Below are positions 18,014-29,635 of a stretch of 64,000 bases of DNA, in pieces. Made by a program: the position numbers and the translations under genes. Every line of letters begins with the position of its first letter. Position 1 is the first letter of the stretch. The notes beneath the pieces are model-generated. The model saw only the letters and a program-made list of their open reading frames with translations, made no database searches and was not told the DNA's origin. Origin of the DNA: an uncultured Pelagibacteraceae bacterium (GTDB lineage Bacteria; Pseudomonadota; Alphaproteobacteria; Pelagibacterales; Pelagibacteraceae); assembly GCA_902519255.1 (NCBI GenBank), contig CABYIV010000001.1, positions 124,001-188,000 on the forward strand, written 5' to 3'.

Positions 18014-19641
18014 TGAATAAATATAATCAGAACTTAGATAAAAATCCTTCAAATTATGTCCCGTTAACACCGCTTAGCTTTCTAGAAAGAGCAAAAGACA
18101 TTTATCCAAATTATGAGGCTTTAGTATATGAAACTAAATCTTTCACATGGACTGAAGTATTTAACAGGTGCATCAAATTTGCAAGTGCACTAGAGAAAAT
18201 TGGTATTGTTGAAGGAGACACAGTTTCAGTTATGACTTTTAATACTCCAGAGATTTTTGAAGCACATTATTCTGTTCCTATGACAGGAGCCGTTTTAAAT
18301 ACAATTAATTCAAGACTTGATGCAAAAACTGTTGCTTATATTTTAGAACACAGTGAAGCAAAAGTATTAATAATAGATAGACAATTACATGCAGTTGCAG
18401 AAAAGGCTTTATCAACTTTAAAAGAAAAACCAATCGTAATTGATGTTCAAGATGATTTTGCTGACCAATCCTTGTTAAAAAAAATTGGAGATAGAGAATA
18501 CGAGGAATTTTTAAGCACCGGTGATGAAAATTATATTTGGAAAAAACCAAAGGATGAATGGCAAGCAATTTCTTTAAGTTATACGTCTGGAACAACCGGA
18601 AATCCAAAAGGTGTTGTTTATCATCATAGAGGCTCTTATTTAATGTCAACAGGTAGTGCTGTTGCTTGGAATATGCCAAATAGATTAAATTTTTTAACAG
18701 TTGTGCCAATGTTCCACTGTAATGGATGGGGATATCCATGGACAATACCAATGTTAAATGGAAAAACAGTTTGTTTAAGAGCTATTGATGTAAAAAAAAT
18801 ATTTGAATTAATTGAAAAGCATGAAATTACCCATTTTGGAGGTGCACCTATTGTTCTTAATATGATAACAGGTGCATCACAAAATGATATTAAACAATTA
18901 AAAAATAAAGTTTATGTTTTAACTGCTGGAGCACCACCTCCAAGTATTATTTTCAAAAAAATGAAAGCATTAGGATTTGAAGTAATGCATGTCTATGGTT
19001 TAACAGAAACATATGGACATGTTTTACAATGTGCTTGGAATGATGATTGGAATGGTTTTGAAGAAGATAAAATTAATGAAATTAAAGCAAGGCAAGGCGT
19101 GAGGTTTCCAAACACAGAAGGAGTGGTTGTTTTAGATCCAGAAACTATGAAACCTGTACCTTTGGATGGAGAGACCATTGGCGAGATAATGATCAAAGGT
19201 AATGTTGTAATGAAAGGATATTTTAAGGACAAAGAGGCTACTGAAAAGGCTATGAAAGATGGATGGTTTCACTCTGGCGATTTGGCAGTTATTTATCCAG
19301 ATGGATACATCAAGGTTAAAGATAGGTCTAAAGATATTATTATTTCAGGCGGAGAGAATATTTCTTCTATCGAAATCGAAAACACACTTTCTAAGCACCC
19401 AGCTGTTTCAATTGTTGCAGTAGTAGCAAAACCAGATGAGAAATGGGGAGAAGTTCCATGCGCATTTATAGAGAAAGTGGCAGATAAAGAGACAAATGAA
19501 AAAGAATTAATAGATTTTTGTAGAGAAACTCTAGCAGGGTTCAAAATTCCAAAAAAAATAGACTTCTGTGAACTTCCAAAAACATCAACAGGCAAAATCC
19601 AAAAATTTGAATTAAGAAAAAGAGCTAAGGAACTTACTTAG
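18013..19641 (+). CDS. dmdB: Methylmercaptopropionate-CoA ligase
   Basis: A 542-residue AMP-forming acyl-CoA synthetase that activates 3-methylmercaptopropionate, the product of DmdA. ANL motifs: SYTSGTTGNPKG near residues 194-205, VYGLTETYG, GWFHSGDLAV, the hinge KDRSKDIIISGGENIS, and the catalytic Lys near the C-terminus in STGKIQKFELR. The sequence resembles the short/medium-chain fatty acyl-CoA ligase subgroup. It is coupled to dmdC by a 1-nt overlap and lies 64 nt before dmdA, which together support the DMSP assignment. Confidence 0.92.
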   Translation: MNKYNQNLDKNPSNYVPLTPLSFLERAKDIYPNYEALVYETKSFTWTEVFNRCIKFASALEKIGIVEGDTVSVMTFNTPEIFEAHYSVPMTGAVLNTINSRLDAKTVAYILEHSEAKVLIIDRQLHAVAEKALSTLKEKPIVIDVQDDFADQSLLKKIGDREYEEFLSTGDENYIWKKPKDEWQAISLSYTSGTTGNPKGVVYHHRGSYLMSTGSAVAWNMPNRLNFLTVVPMFHCNGWGYPWTIPMLNGKTVCLRAIDVKKIFELIEKHEITHFGGAPIVLNMITGASQNDIKQLKNKVYVLTAGAPPPSIIFKKMKALGFEVMHVYGLTETYGHVLQCAWNDDWNGFEEDKINEIKARQGVRFPNTEGVVVLDPETMKPVPLDGETIGEIMIKGNVVMKGYFKDKEATEKAMKDGWFHSGDLAVIYPDGYIKVKDRSKDIIISGGENISSIEIENTLSKHPAVSIVAVVAKPDEKWGEVPCAFIEKVADKETNEKELIDFCRETLAGFKIPKKIDFCELPKTSTGKIQKFELRKRAKELT

Positions 19642-19705
19642 ATTTCTTTCAAATAAACAACTTACTTTCTTTACAAATAGATAAAAAGATGACACTAAGC
19701 TAAAA

Positions 19706-20815
19706 ATGAAAAACTTTTCTATTGCAAAATCAAGAAGACTTAGAGGTACGCCTTATACATCAAGAATTGAAAAACAAGGTGTTACTGCTTACACAATATA
19801 TAACCATATGTTGCTTCCCGCCGCATTTGGTTCTTTAGAAGACTCATATCATCATTTAAAAGAACATGTTCAAGTTTGGGATGTGGCCGCTGAGAGACAA
19901 GTAGAGATTACTGGAAAAGATGCAGCAAAATTGGTTCAACTTATGACTTGTAGAGATCTTTCAAAATCAAAAGATGGAAGATGTTATTATTGTCCAATTA
20001 TAGATGATAATGCTGGACTAATTAATGACCCAGTTGTTCTAAGATTTAATGAGAATAAATGGTGGGTTTCTATTGCAGATACAGATGTAATCTTATTTGC
20101 TAAAGGATTGGCAATTGGAAATAAATTTGATGTAAATATTATCGAACCTGAAGTTGATATTATGGCTGTGCAAGGGCCTAAATCATTTAAATTAATGGAA
20201 AAAGTTTTTGGTGAAAAAATAACAAATTTAAAATTTTTTGGTTTTGATTATTTCGATTTTGCTGGAGCCAAACATTTAATTGCTCAATCAGGATGGTCTA
20301 AACAAGGTGGATATGAAATTTATGTAGAGAACAATGAGGCGGGTTTAAAACTATACGATCATTTATTTGAAATCGGAGATGAGTTTAATATTAGAGCAGG
20401 ATGTCCTAATTTAATTGAACGTATCGAAAGTGGATTACTTTCTCAAGGAAACGATATGGACAATGGAGACAACCCATACGAATGTGGTTTTGATAAATAT
20501 ATTAATATTGATAGTGATGTTGAATTTTTAGGAAAAGAGAAATTAAAAAAAATAAAGTCTGAAGGAATTAAAAAAAAACTAATGGGCGTTAAAATTGATA
20601 CCGATAAAATAAGCGTAACTGGTTCAATGAATTTAACAGATGAAAGAAATAATATAATAGGAGAACTAAGATCAGGTTGTTACAATCCAACTTTTAAACA
20701 GGTAATTGGTATAGCTATGATAAAAAAACCGTATTTTGAAGCAAAGCAAACATTCAAAATTGATATAAATGGTAATAGTTTTAACGGAACAGTTTGCGAT
20801 TTACCTTTCATTTAG
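19706..20815 (+). CDS. dmdA: DMSP demethylase
   Basis: A 369-residue glycine-cleavage-T-family protein that moves a methyl group from dimethylsulfoniopropionate to tetrahydrofolate, leaving methylmercaptopropionate. Length and sequence agree closely with the characterised Pelagibacter enzyme as I recall it: the N-terminal [29 protein letters not shown], the core [12 protein letters not shown], and the C-terminal [10 protein letters not shown]. The GcvT fold is also used by dimethylglycine-type demethylases, but the dmdC-dmdB context and this close match make DmdA clear. The 64-nt space upstream could hold a separate promoter; I found no convincing hexamers. Confidence 0.96.
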   Translation: MKNFSIAKSRRLRGTPYTSRIEKQGVTAYTIYNHMLLPAAFGSLEDSYHHLKEHVQVWDVAAERQVEITGKDAAKLVQLMTCRDLSKSKDGRCYYCPIIDDNAGLINDPVVLRFNENKWWVSIADTDVILFAKGLAIGNKFDVNIIEPEVDIMAVQGPKSFKLMEKVFGEKITNLKFFGFDYFDFAGAKHLIAQSGWSKQGGYEIYVENNEAGLKLYDHLFEIGDEFNIRAGCPNLIERIESGLLSQGNDMDNGDNPYECGFDKYINIDSDVEFLGKEKLKKIKSEGIKKKLMGVKIDTDKISVTGSMNLTDERNNIIGELRSGCYNPTFKQVIGIAMIKKPYFEAKQTFKIDINGNSFNGTVCDLPFI

Positions 20816-20829
20816 TATAAATCTTTAAA

Positions 20830-21840
20830 ATGACTAATATAGCTATCATCGGTGCAACCGGTAATGTTGGAAGAAAGACTCTAGAAGTTATAGAAAAAAA
20901 AGATATTAAATTTGATAACCTTTTCTTAGTTGCCTCTTCTAATAGTGCTGGAAAAAAAATAAGTTTTAAAGGCAAAGATTACGAAGTCCATGATCTTGAA
21001 AAATATGATTTTTCAAATGCAAATATAACTTTTTTTGCAGCAGGTGGTAAAATTGCAGAACAATATGCAGAAAGTGCAGCAAAATTAACAACTGTAATTG
21101 ATAATTCCAGTTTTTTTAGAATGGACCCCGATGTTCCACTTATTGTGCCTCAAGTGAATGCAGAAAAAATTAATGAAATGAAAAAAAATATTGTGGCAAA
21201 TCCTAACTGCTCAACAGCTCAGTTAGTATTAGCTCTTAAACCATTACATGATTTATATAAAATAAAAAGGGTAATAGTTTCTACCTATCAATCTGTTTCT
21301 GGAGGCGGAAAAGCACCTATGGATGAATTGATTGAACAAACTAAATCTTATCTTGATGGAAATCCTGTTCAATCTAAAAATTTTACTAAACAAATAGCAT
21401 TCAATATAATTCCTCACATTGATGTTTTTTCGGATGATGGATATACAAAAGAAGAATTGAAAATGACTAATGAAACAAAAAAAATACTTGATAATAATAT
21501 AGAGTTAACAGCTACGTGCGTTAGAATTCCTGTTCTAGTATCACATTCAGAGTCAGTAAATATAGAGTTTGAAAATCCTTACTCTCTTGATCAAATCAGA
21601 GAGGCATTAAATAATGCTGATGGTTGTAGAGTTATAGATAAAAGAGAAAATGGAGGATATAGCACACCAATAGAAGCAACTGGTAGTGATGAAACATTTA
21701 TCTCCAGAATTAGAGATGATAAGACAAAAGAGAACTCAATTAATTTGTGGATCGTTTCGGATAACCTATTAAGAGGAGCCGCATTGAATTCTGTTGAAAT
21801 TGCAGAAACAATAATGAAAGCAAATCAAAATGGAAAATAA
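20830..21840 (+). CDS. asd: Aspartate-semialdehyde dehydrogenase
   Basis: A 336-residue NADP enzyme that reduces aspartyl phosphate to aspartate semialdehyde, the branch point to lysine, threonine and methionine. The Rossmann motif IGATGNVGRKTLEV is at the N-terminus and the catalytic cysteine is in NPNCSTAQLV near residue 130. The stretch VSTYQSVSGGGKAPMDEL is family-typical. Its 3' end overlaps sdhC by 11 nt. Confidence 0.97.
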   Translation: MTNIAIIGATGNVGRKTLEVIEKKDIKFDNLFLVASSNSAGKKISFKGKDYEVHDLEKYDFSNANITFFAAGGKIAEQYAESAAKLTTVIDNSSFFRMDPDVPLIVPQVNAEKINEMKKNIVANPNCSTAQLVLALKPLHDLYKIKRVIVSTYQSVSGGGKAPMDELIEQTKSYLDGNPVQSKNFTKQIAFNIIPHIDVFSDDGYTKEELKMTNETKKILDNNIELTATCVRIPVLVSHSESVNIEFENPYSLDQIREALNNADGCRVIDKRENGGYSTPIEATGSDETFISRIRDDKTKENSINLWIVSDNLLRGAALNSVEIAETIMKANQNGK

Positions 21841-22210
21841 TCCTTTATCTCCTCACATTCAAATTTATAGATGGCATATTTCATCTTTAGTTTCAATATC
21901 TCATAGAATTACTGGAATAATAAATATATTAGCAATAACTTTAATTTGTATTTTTTTTATATTTTTTTCATTTAGTGAAGAAAGTCATGAATTTATAAAG
22001 TTATTCCTCCAATCTATTATTGGAAAATTTTTCATATTGGGTATTACATGGTCTTTTAGTTTCCAAATCTTAAGTGAGATAAGACATTTAATCATGGATT
22101 TTGGTTATGGATTTGAATTAAAAACTACAAAAATTACAGGGTTGATTGTAATATTTGGATCTTTTGTATTAACCGTTTCAATTTATTTAATAGGACGAAA
22201 TTTATTGTAA
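21830..22210 (+). CDS. sdhC: Succinate dehydrogenase cytochrome b556 subunit
   Basis: A 126-residue membrane anchor with three transmembrane helices. Ser22 and Arg26 in SISHRITG match the ubiquinone-site Ser and Arg of E. coli SdhC, and His86 in EIRHLIMDFG matches the axial haem b ligand. The start overlaps asd. It is coupled to sdhD by TAATG. The partner haem ligand normally supplied by SdhD is missing in this operon. Confidence 0.95.
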   Translation: MENNPLSPHIQIYRWHISSLVSISHRITGIINILAITLICIFFIFFSFSEESHEFIKLFLQSIIGKFFILGITWSFSFQILSEIRHLIMDFGYGFELKTTKITGLIVIFGSFVLTVSIYLIGRNLL

Positions 22211-22539
22211 TGAGAGCAGTAACAAAAAAATGGGTATTTTTAAAGTTGAGTTCTCTCATATTATTACCTTTGATGTTATGGTTTGCTTTAAATTTGGTTA
22301 GTATTTATGATAAAAGTTACTCAGAGATATTAACTTTTCTAACTTCTCAACCTTCAAAGTTTATATTTAGTCTATTTCTTATTTTTGCGTACTTTTTCTC
22401 AGCATTAAGCATAAGTGAGGTTTTTGAAGACTATATTAAAGACGAAAAAATCAAAAATGCCGCAAACAAAGCTTTAAATTTTTTTGCTATAACAATTCCT
22501 TTAATTACAATATTTGCGGTATTTAAACTAACTATATGA
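22210..22539 (+). CDS. sdhD: Succinate dehydrogenase membrane anchor SdhD, histidine-free
   Basis: A 109-residue protein with three hydrophobic helices, placed between sdhC and sdhA, hence SdhD. The conserved Asp-Tyr of the quinone site is present (EDY, residues 73-75). In E. coli-type SdhD the axial haem b histidine lies ten residues before this position; here that residue is Phe63, and the whole protein contains no His. The haem may be absent or bound in another way. The overlaps (1 nt with sdhC, 4 nt ATGA with sdhA) fix the frame. Confidence 0.9.
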   Translation: MRAVTKKWVFLKLSSLILLPLMLWFALNLVSIYDKSYSEILTFLTSQPSKFIFSLFLIFAYFFSALSISEVFEDYIKDEKIKNAANKALNFFAITIPLITIFAVFKLTI

Positions 22540-24311
22540 AATCTTATAATATTATAGATCATGAATACGATGTCGTTGTCCTTGGTGCTGGAGGTTCTGG
22601 CCTAAGAGCTGCGGTTGGTTTAAGTGAAGCTGGATTAAAAACTGCATGCATTTCTAAAGTCTTTCCAACCAGAAGTCATACATCAGCTGCCCAAGGTGGA
22701 ATTTCAGCAGCCCTTGGAAACATGGGAGAAGACGATTGGCGTTGGCATATGTACGATACTGTAAAAGGAGCAGATTGGTTAGGCGATCAAGATAGTATTG
22801 AATATTTGTGTAAGGAAGCTCCAAAAGCAGTTTTAGAATTAGAAAAGTATGGTGTTCCTTTTAGTAGAACAGAAGATGGAAAAATTTATCAAAGACCATT
22901 TGGAGGAATGACAAAAAATTATGGAAATGGAATTGTACAAAGAACTTGTGCTGCAGCAGACAGAACTGGTCATGCAATTCTCCATACATTGTATGGTCAA
23001 GCACTTAAACATAATACAGAATTTTTTATTGAATATTTTGCATTAGACTTAATTATGAAAGATGGACAATGCAAAGGTTTAATTGCCTGGAATTTAAATG
23101 ATGGAACGATTCATCGTTTTAGATCTCACATAACAATTATAGCCACAGGGGGATATGGTAAGGTGTATTACTCAGCAACATCTGCACATACTTGTACTGG
23201 CGATGGTAATGCAATGGTATTAAGAGCTGGATTACCTCTTCAAGATATGGAGTTTGTACAATTTCACCCTACAGGAATATATGGACACGGAACACTTATT
23301 TCTGAAGGTGTAAGAGGTGAAGGTGGATATTTGGTAAACTCTAAAGGTGAAAGATTTATGGAGAGATATGCTCCCAACGCAAAAGATCTTGCATCAAGAG
23401 ATGTAGTTAGCAGATCAATGTCTATTGAAATCAATGAGGGAAGAGGTGTTGGTAAAGATCAAGACCATGTTCATTTATATTTAAGTCATTTAGATAAAAA
23501 AGTTATTGAAGATAGATTGCCAGGCATTACTGAGGCAGCAAGATTATTTGCAAATGTAGATGTAACCAAAGAACCAATACCAGTTGTTCCAACAGTTCAT
23601 TATAATATGGGTGGTATACCAACAAATTATAAAGCGGAAGTTTTAACAGTAAACGGATCTCAAAAAACAGTCCCAGGTTTGATGGCGATTGGTGAGGCCG
23701 CGTGCGTATCTGTGCATGGAGCAAATAGATTAGGTTCAAATTCACTTATTGACTTGGTTGTTTTTGGAAGAGCAGCAGCAAAGAGAGCAGCGGAATTGGT
23801 AAAACCTGGAACGCCTCACGAAGAAGTTAGTGAAAGCGAAACTGAAAAATGTCTAAATAGATTTGATAAACTAAGGTATGCAGAGGGAGATAATGGAACT
23901 GCTGAACTTAGACTGGCGATGCAAAAAACAATGCAGTCTAAATGTGCTGTATTTAGAACTGAAAAGAATCTTAAAGAGGGTGTAGACGAGATCAGAAAAA
24001 CATATGACGGCATGGAATCGATTTCTGTTAAAGATAAATCGTTGGTATTCAATACTGATTTAGTTGAGACTTTAGAATTTGATAATTTAATTAGACAAGC
24101 AATAACAACTGTAGATTCTGCATATCACAGAAAAGAAAGCAGAGGAGCTCATGCTCGTGAAGATTATCCGAAAAGAAATGATGAAAAATTTATGAAACAT
24201 ACATTATCTTGGTGTGATGGAAAAAATACTAAAATTGAATACAGAGATGTACATACTTCAACATTAACAAATGAAGTCCAATATTTTCCTCCACAAGAAA
24301 GAGTGTATTAA
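22536..24311 (+). CDS. sdhA: Succinate dehydrogenase flavoprotein subunit
   Basis: A 591-residue FAD subunit of complex II that oxidises succinate to fumarate. The dinucleotide motif [15 protein letters not shown] is near residue 16, the covalent flavin site [16 protein letters not shown] near 47-62, and the active-site region [25 protein letters not shown] follows. The C-terminal [30 protein letters not shown] is diagnostic. Start overlaps sdhD and stop overlaps sdhB. Confidence 0.98.
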   Translation: MKSYNIIDHEYDVVVLGAGGSGLRAAVGLSEAGLKTACISKVFPTRSHTSAAQGGISAALGNMGEDDWRWHMYDTVKGADWLGDQDSIEYLCKEAPKAVLELEKYGVPFSRTEDGKIYQRPFGGMTKNYGNGIVQRTCAAADRTGHAILHTLYGQALKHNTEFFIEYFALDLIMKDGQCKGLIAWNLNDGTIHRFRSHITIIATGGYGKVYYSATSAHTCTGDGNAMVLRAGLPLQDMEFVQFHPTGIYGHGTLISEGVRGEGGYLVNSKGERFMERYAPNAKDLASRDVVSRSMSIEINEGRGVGKDQDHVHLYLSHLDKKVIEDRLPGITEAARLFANVDVTKEPIPVVPTVHYNMGGIPTNYKAEVLTVNGSQKTVPGLMAIGEAACVSVHGANRLGSNSLIDLVVFGRAAAKRAAELVKPGTPHEEVSESETEKCLNRFDKLRYAEGDNGTAELRLAMQKTMQSKCAVFRTEKNLKEGVDEIRKTYDGMESISVKDKSLVFNTDLVETLEFDNLIRQAITTVDSAYHRKESRGAHAREDYPKRNDEKFMKHTLSWCDGKNTKIEYRDVHTSTLTNEVQYFPPQERVY

Positions 24312-25084
24312 TGGTTCAATTAAATTTACCACAAAACTCAAAAGTTAATAAAGGTAAATATTTTAAAGACAAAACCGGTTCAAAGAATATCAGAAAAGTA
24401 AATGTTTATAGATGGGATCCATCCACTGGAGAGAACCCAAGAATAGACACATATGAAGTAGATATGGATAATTGCCCATCTAAAGTTTTAGACATACTAA
24501 ATAAAATTAAAAACGAAATTGATCCAACACTTGCATATAGAAGATCTTGTGCGCATGGAGTTTGTGGTTCTTGTGCAATGAATATGGGTGGAAAAAATGG
24601 TCTTGCATGTACTAAGCCACATGCAGAAATCAAGGGAGATATAGATATATACCCTTTGCCTCACTTAAAAGTAAAAAAAGATTTAATAGGAGACTTAAGC
24701 GGATTATATAAACAATACCAATCCATTGAACCTTGGTTAAAAAATAATTCAAAAAGTGAAACAACAGAAATTCATCAATCTCCAGAAGATAGAGCTAAAC
24801 TTGATGGAGCTTATGAATGTATAATGTGTGCTTGTTGTTCTACTTCATGTCCTAGTTATTGGTGGAATGGCGATAAGTATTTAGGTCCTGCAGTTTTATT
24901 ACAAGCTTATAGATGGATAATGGATAGCAGAGACGAAGATAGAAAGGAAAGACTTCAAAAGGTTGCAGATGAACTTAAGCTTTATAGATGCCATACGATT
25001 TTGAACTGCACTAACGCATGTCCAAAAGGATTAAATCCAGCAAAAGCTATTGCTGAGATAAAGAAAATGCTTGCAACCACATAA
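24311..25084 (+). CDS. sdhB: Succinate dehydrogenase iron-sulfur subunit
   Basis: A 257-residue electron-transfer subunit of complex II. The [2Fe-2S] ligands are in [18 protein letters not shown] plus LACTK; the [4Fe-4S] and [3Fe-4S] clusters are bound by [18 protein letters not shown] and [17 protein letters not shown]. Coupled to sdhA by TAATG, and followed after 20 nt by mmsA. Confidence 0.98.
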   Translation: MVQLNLPQNSKVNKGKYFKDKTGSKNIRKVNVYRWDPSTGENPRIDTYEVDMDNCPSKVLDILNKIKNEIDPTLAYRRSCAHGVCGSCAMNMGGKNGLACTKPHAEIKGDIDIYPLPHLKVKKDLIGDLSGLYKQYQSIEPWLKNNSKSETTEIHQSPEDRAKLDGAYECIMCACCSTSCPSYWWNGDKYLGPAVLLQAYRWIMDSRDEDRKERLQKVADELKLYRCHTILNCTNACPKGLNPAKAIAEIKKMLATT

Positions 25085-25104
25085 TTACTTATTTAAATAC
25101 ATCC

Positions 25105-27565
<2,461 letters not shown>

Positions 27566-27568
27566 TTA

Positions 27569-28729
27569 ATGAATATTCACGAACACCAAGCAAAGAATAT
27601 ACTTAGAAAATATGGAGCTAAAGTTCCGGATGGAGTTTATGCTCTAGATGTAAATGAATTATTGGAAAAAGCTAAAAATCTTAAAACTGATAAATATGTG
27701 TTGAAAGCACAAATTCATGCTGGAGGCAGAGGTAAAGCTGGTGGAGTTAAAATAGTAAATGATTTAAAAAGTCTTGAAACAGAAGCAAAATCCTTGCTTG
27801 GAAAAAAATTAATCACTCATCAGACAGGACCTAGCGGAAGAATTGTTAAAAGATTATATGTCGAAGTTTCATCTAACATTGATAAAGAATTTTATTTGTC
27901 TTGTGTTGTAGATCGTGCGAGCTCAAAGATAGCTTTTATCTCAAGTGATCAAGGGGGTATGGATATAGAAGAAGTCGCAATCAAATCTCCTGAGAAAATT
28001 TTAACAACAAAAGTAGATTTAGATAACGAAATATCTGATGAAAATTGTAATAAAATAATAAGTATTTTTAATCTAGATGAAGAAACAAAAGAACAAGGAA
28101 TTAGTCTAATCAAGTCCATATACAAATTATTTATAGAAACCGATGCTAATTTAATCGAAATTAATCCTTTAATTTTAACAAAAGAAAAAGAGTTGATTTG
28201 TTTAGATGCAAAAATGAATTTTGATGGAAATGCTTTATTCAGACATCCAGAGCTAATTGAGTTGAGAGACCTCAATGAAGAAGAAGAAACAGAGATAGAA
28301 GCTAGCAAGCATGATTTAGCATATATTAAACTTGATGGAACAATTGGATGCATGGTTAATGGAGCTGGGCTTGCAATGGCAACTATGGACATAATTAAAT
28401 TATATGGAAAGGAACCAGCAAATTTTTTAGATGTTGGTGGTGGGGCTTCTAAAGAAAAAGTGGCAGCTGCTTTTAAAATAATTTTATCAGATAAAAATGT
28501 TAAAGGAATATTAATTAATATTTTTGGTGGAATAATGAGATGTGATGTTCTTGCCCAAGGTGTTGTGGATGCAGCAAAAGAAATAAAAATGAATGTTCCT
28601 TTAGTTGTAAGATTGGCCGGAACAAATTTTGAAGAGGGAAAAAAAATACTTGATAATTCAGGTCTTGAGTTAATTTCTGCTTCTGATTTATCAGATGCTG
28701 CTAAAAAAATTGTAGAGGCTATTAAATAA
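27569..28729 (+). CDS. sucC: Succinyl-CoA synthetase beta subunit
   Basis: A 386-residue ATP-grasp subunit of succinyl-CoA synthetase. It opens with [22 protein letters not shown], has the ATP-binding [16 protein letters not shown] near 46-61, and the C-terminal [19 protein letters not shown] and [17 protein letters not shown], which meet the alpha subunit. sucD starts on the next base after its stop. A long open frame on the opposite strand within this gene is a composition artefact. Confidence 0.98.
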   Translation: MNIHEHQAKNILRKYGAKVPDGVYALDVNELLEKAKNLKTDKYVLKAQIHAGGRGKAGGVKIVNDLKSLETEAKSLLGKKLITHQTGPSGRIVKRLYVEVSSNIDKEFYLSCVVDRASSKIAFISSDQGGMDIEEVAIKSPEKILTTKVDLDNEISDENCNKIISIFNLDEETKEQGISLIKSIYKLFIETDANLIEINPLILTKEKELICLDAKMNFDGNALFRHPELIELRDLNEEEETEIEASKHDLAYIKLDGTIGCMVNGAGLAMATMDIIKLYGKEPANFLDVGGGASKEKVAAAFKIILSDKNVKGILINIFGGIMRCDVLAQGVVDAAKEIKMNVPLVVRLAGTNFEEGKKILDNSGLELISASDLSDAAKKIVEAIK

Positions 28730-29605
28730 ATGTCAGTTTTAGTTAATAAAAACACAAAGTTAATTTGCCAAGGTTTTACGGGTAGTCACGGAACTTTTCA
28801 TTCAGAGCAAGCAATTAAATATGGAACAAATTTAGTCGGAGGAGTTACACCAAAAAAAGGTGGTCAAACTCATCTAGATAGACCAGTATTTAATACAGTA
28901 AAGGAAGCAGTCGATGAAACTGGTGCCAACGCAACTATGATTTATGTTCCTGCGAAATTTGCATCCGCAGCAATCATAGAGGCCATTGAAGCTAACTTAG
29001 AATTAATCGTTTGTATCACTGAGGGTATACCAGTTCTTGATATGATTAAGGTCAAAAAAAAGTTACTTAATTCAAAATCAAGATTAATCGGTCCCAATTG
29101 TCCAGGGATAATTACGCCTGATGAATGCAAGATCGGAATAATGCCAGGAAATATACATAAAAAGGGTTCTGTTGGTATTGTATCAAGATCTGGAACTTTG
29201 ACCTATGAGGCTGTCGCACAAACTACAGAGAATGATTTGGGACAATCAACATGTATAGGTATAGGTGGTGATCCAATAAATGGTACGAACTTCATTGATT
29301 GTTTAGATTTATTTTTAAAGGATGAGGAAACTAAATCAATTTTAATGATTGGTGAAATAGGAGGATCAGCTGAAGAAGAAGCAGCTGAATTTGTAAAAAA
29401 TCATGAAATAAAAAAACCCATGGTTGGTTTTATTGCAGGTGTTACAGCACCACCGGGTAGAAGAATGGGACATGCAGGCGCCATAATATCAGGTGGCAAA
29501 GGCGGGGCAAAAGATAAGATCAAAAAAATGGAAGATTGTGGTATAGAAGTTGCCACATCCCCTTCAGAAATTGGAAAAACATTGTTAAATAAATTGTCCA
29601 ATTGA
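28730..29605 (+). CDS. sucD: Succinyl-CoA synthetase alpha subunit
   Basis: A 291-residue CoA-binding and phosphohistidine subunit. The CoA fold has [17 protein letters not shown] near residue 14, and the phosphorylated His is in [16 protein letters not shown] near 246. [15 protein letters not shown] is also conserved. Directly abuts sucC and is followed after 30 nt by sucA. Confidence 0.98.
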   Translation: MSVLVNKNTKLICQGFTGSHGTFHSEQAIKYGTNLVGGVTPKKGGQTHLDRPVFNTVKEAVDETGANATMIYVPAKFASAAIIEAIEANLELIVCITEGIPVLDMIKVKKKLLNSKSRLIGPNCPGIITPDECKIGIMPGNIHKKGSVGIVSRSGTLTYEAVAQTTENDLGQSTCIGIGGDPINGTNFIDCLDLFLKDEETKSILMIGEIGGSAEEEAAEFVKNHEIKKPMVGFIAGVTAPPGRRMGHAGAIISGGKGGAKDKIKKMEDCGIEVATSPSEIGKTLLNKLSN

Positions 29606-29635
29606 AAACAAAATTTAGTATTATATTAAAATAAA

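Noticed and set aside
19642-19705. Possible dmdA promoter or regulatory RNA in the 64-nt gap
   Set aside because: No pair of hexamers at proper spacing and no convincing hairpin; left as an open question.
27949-28755. 268-residue open frame antisense to sucC
   Set aside because: Exact overlap with a clear sucC/sucD junction; Ser/Ala/Leu-rich product typical of reverse-strand shadows of AT-rich genes.
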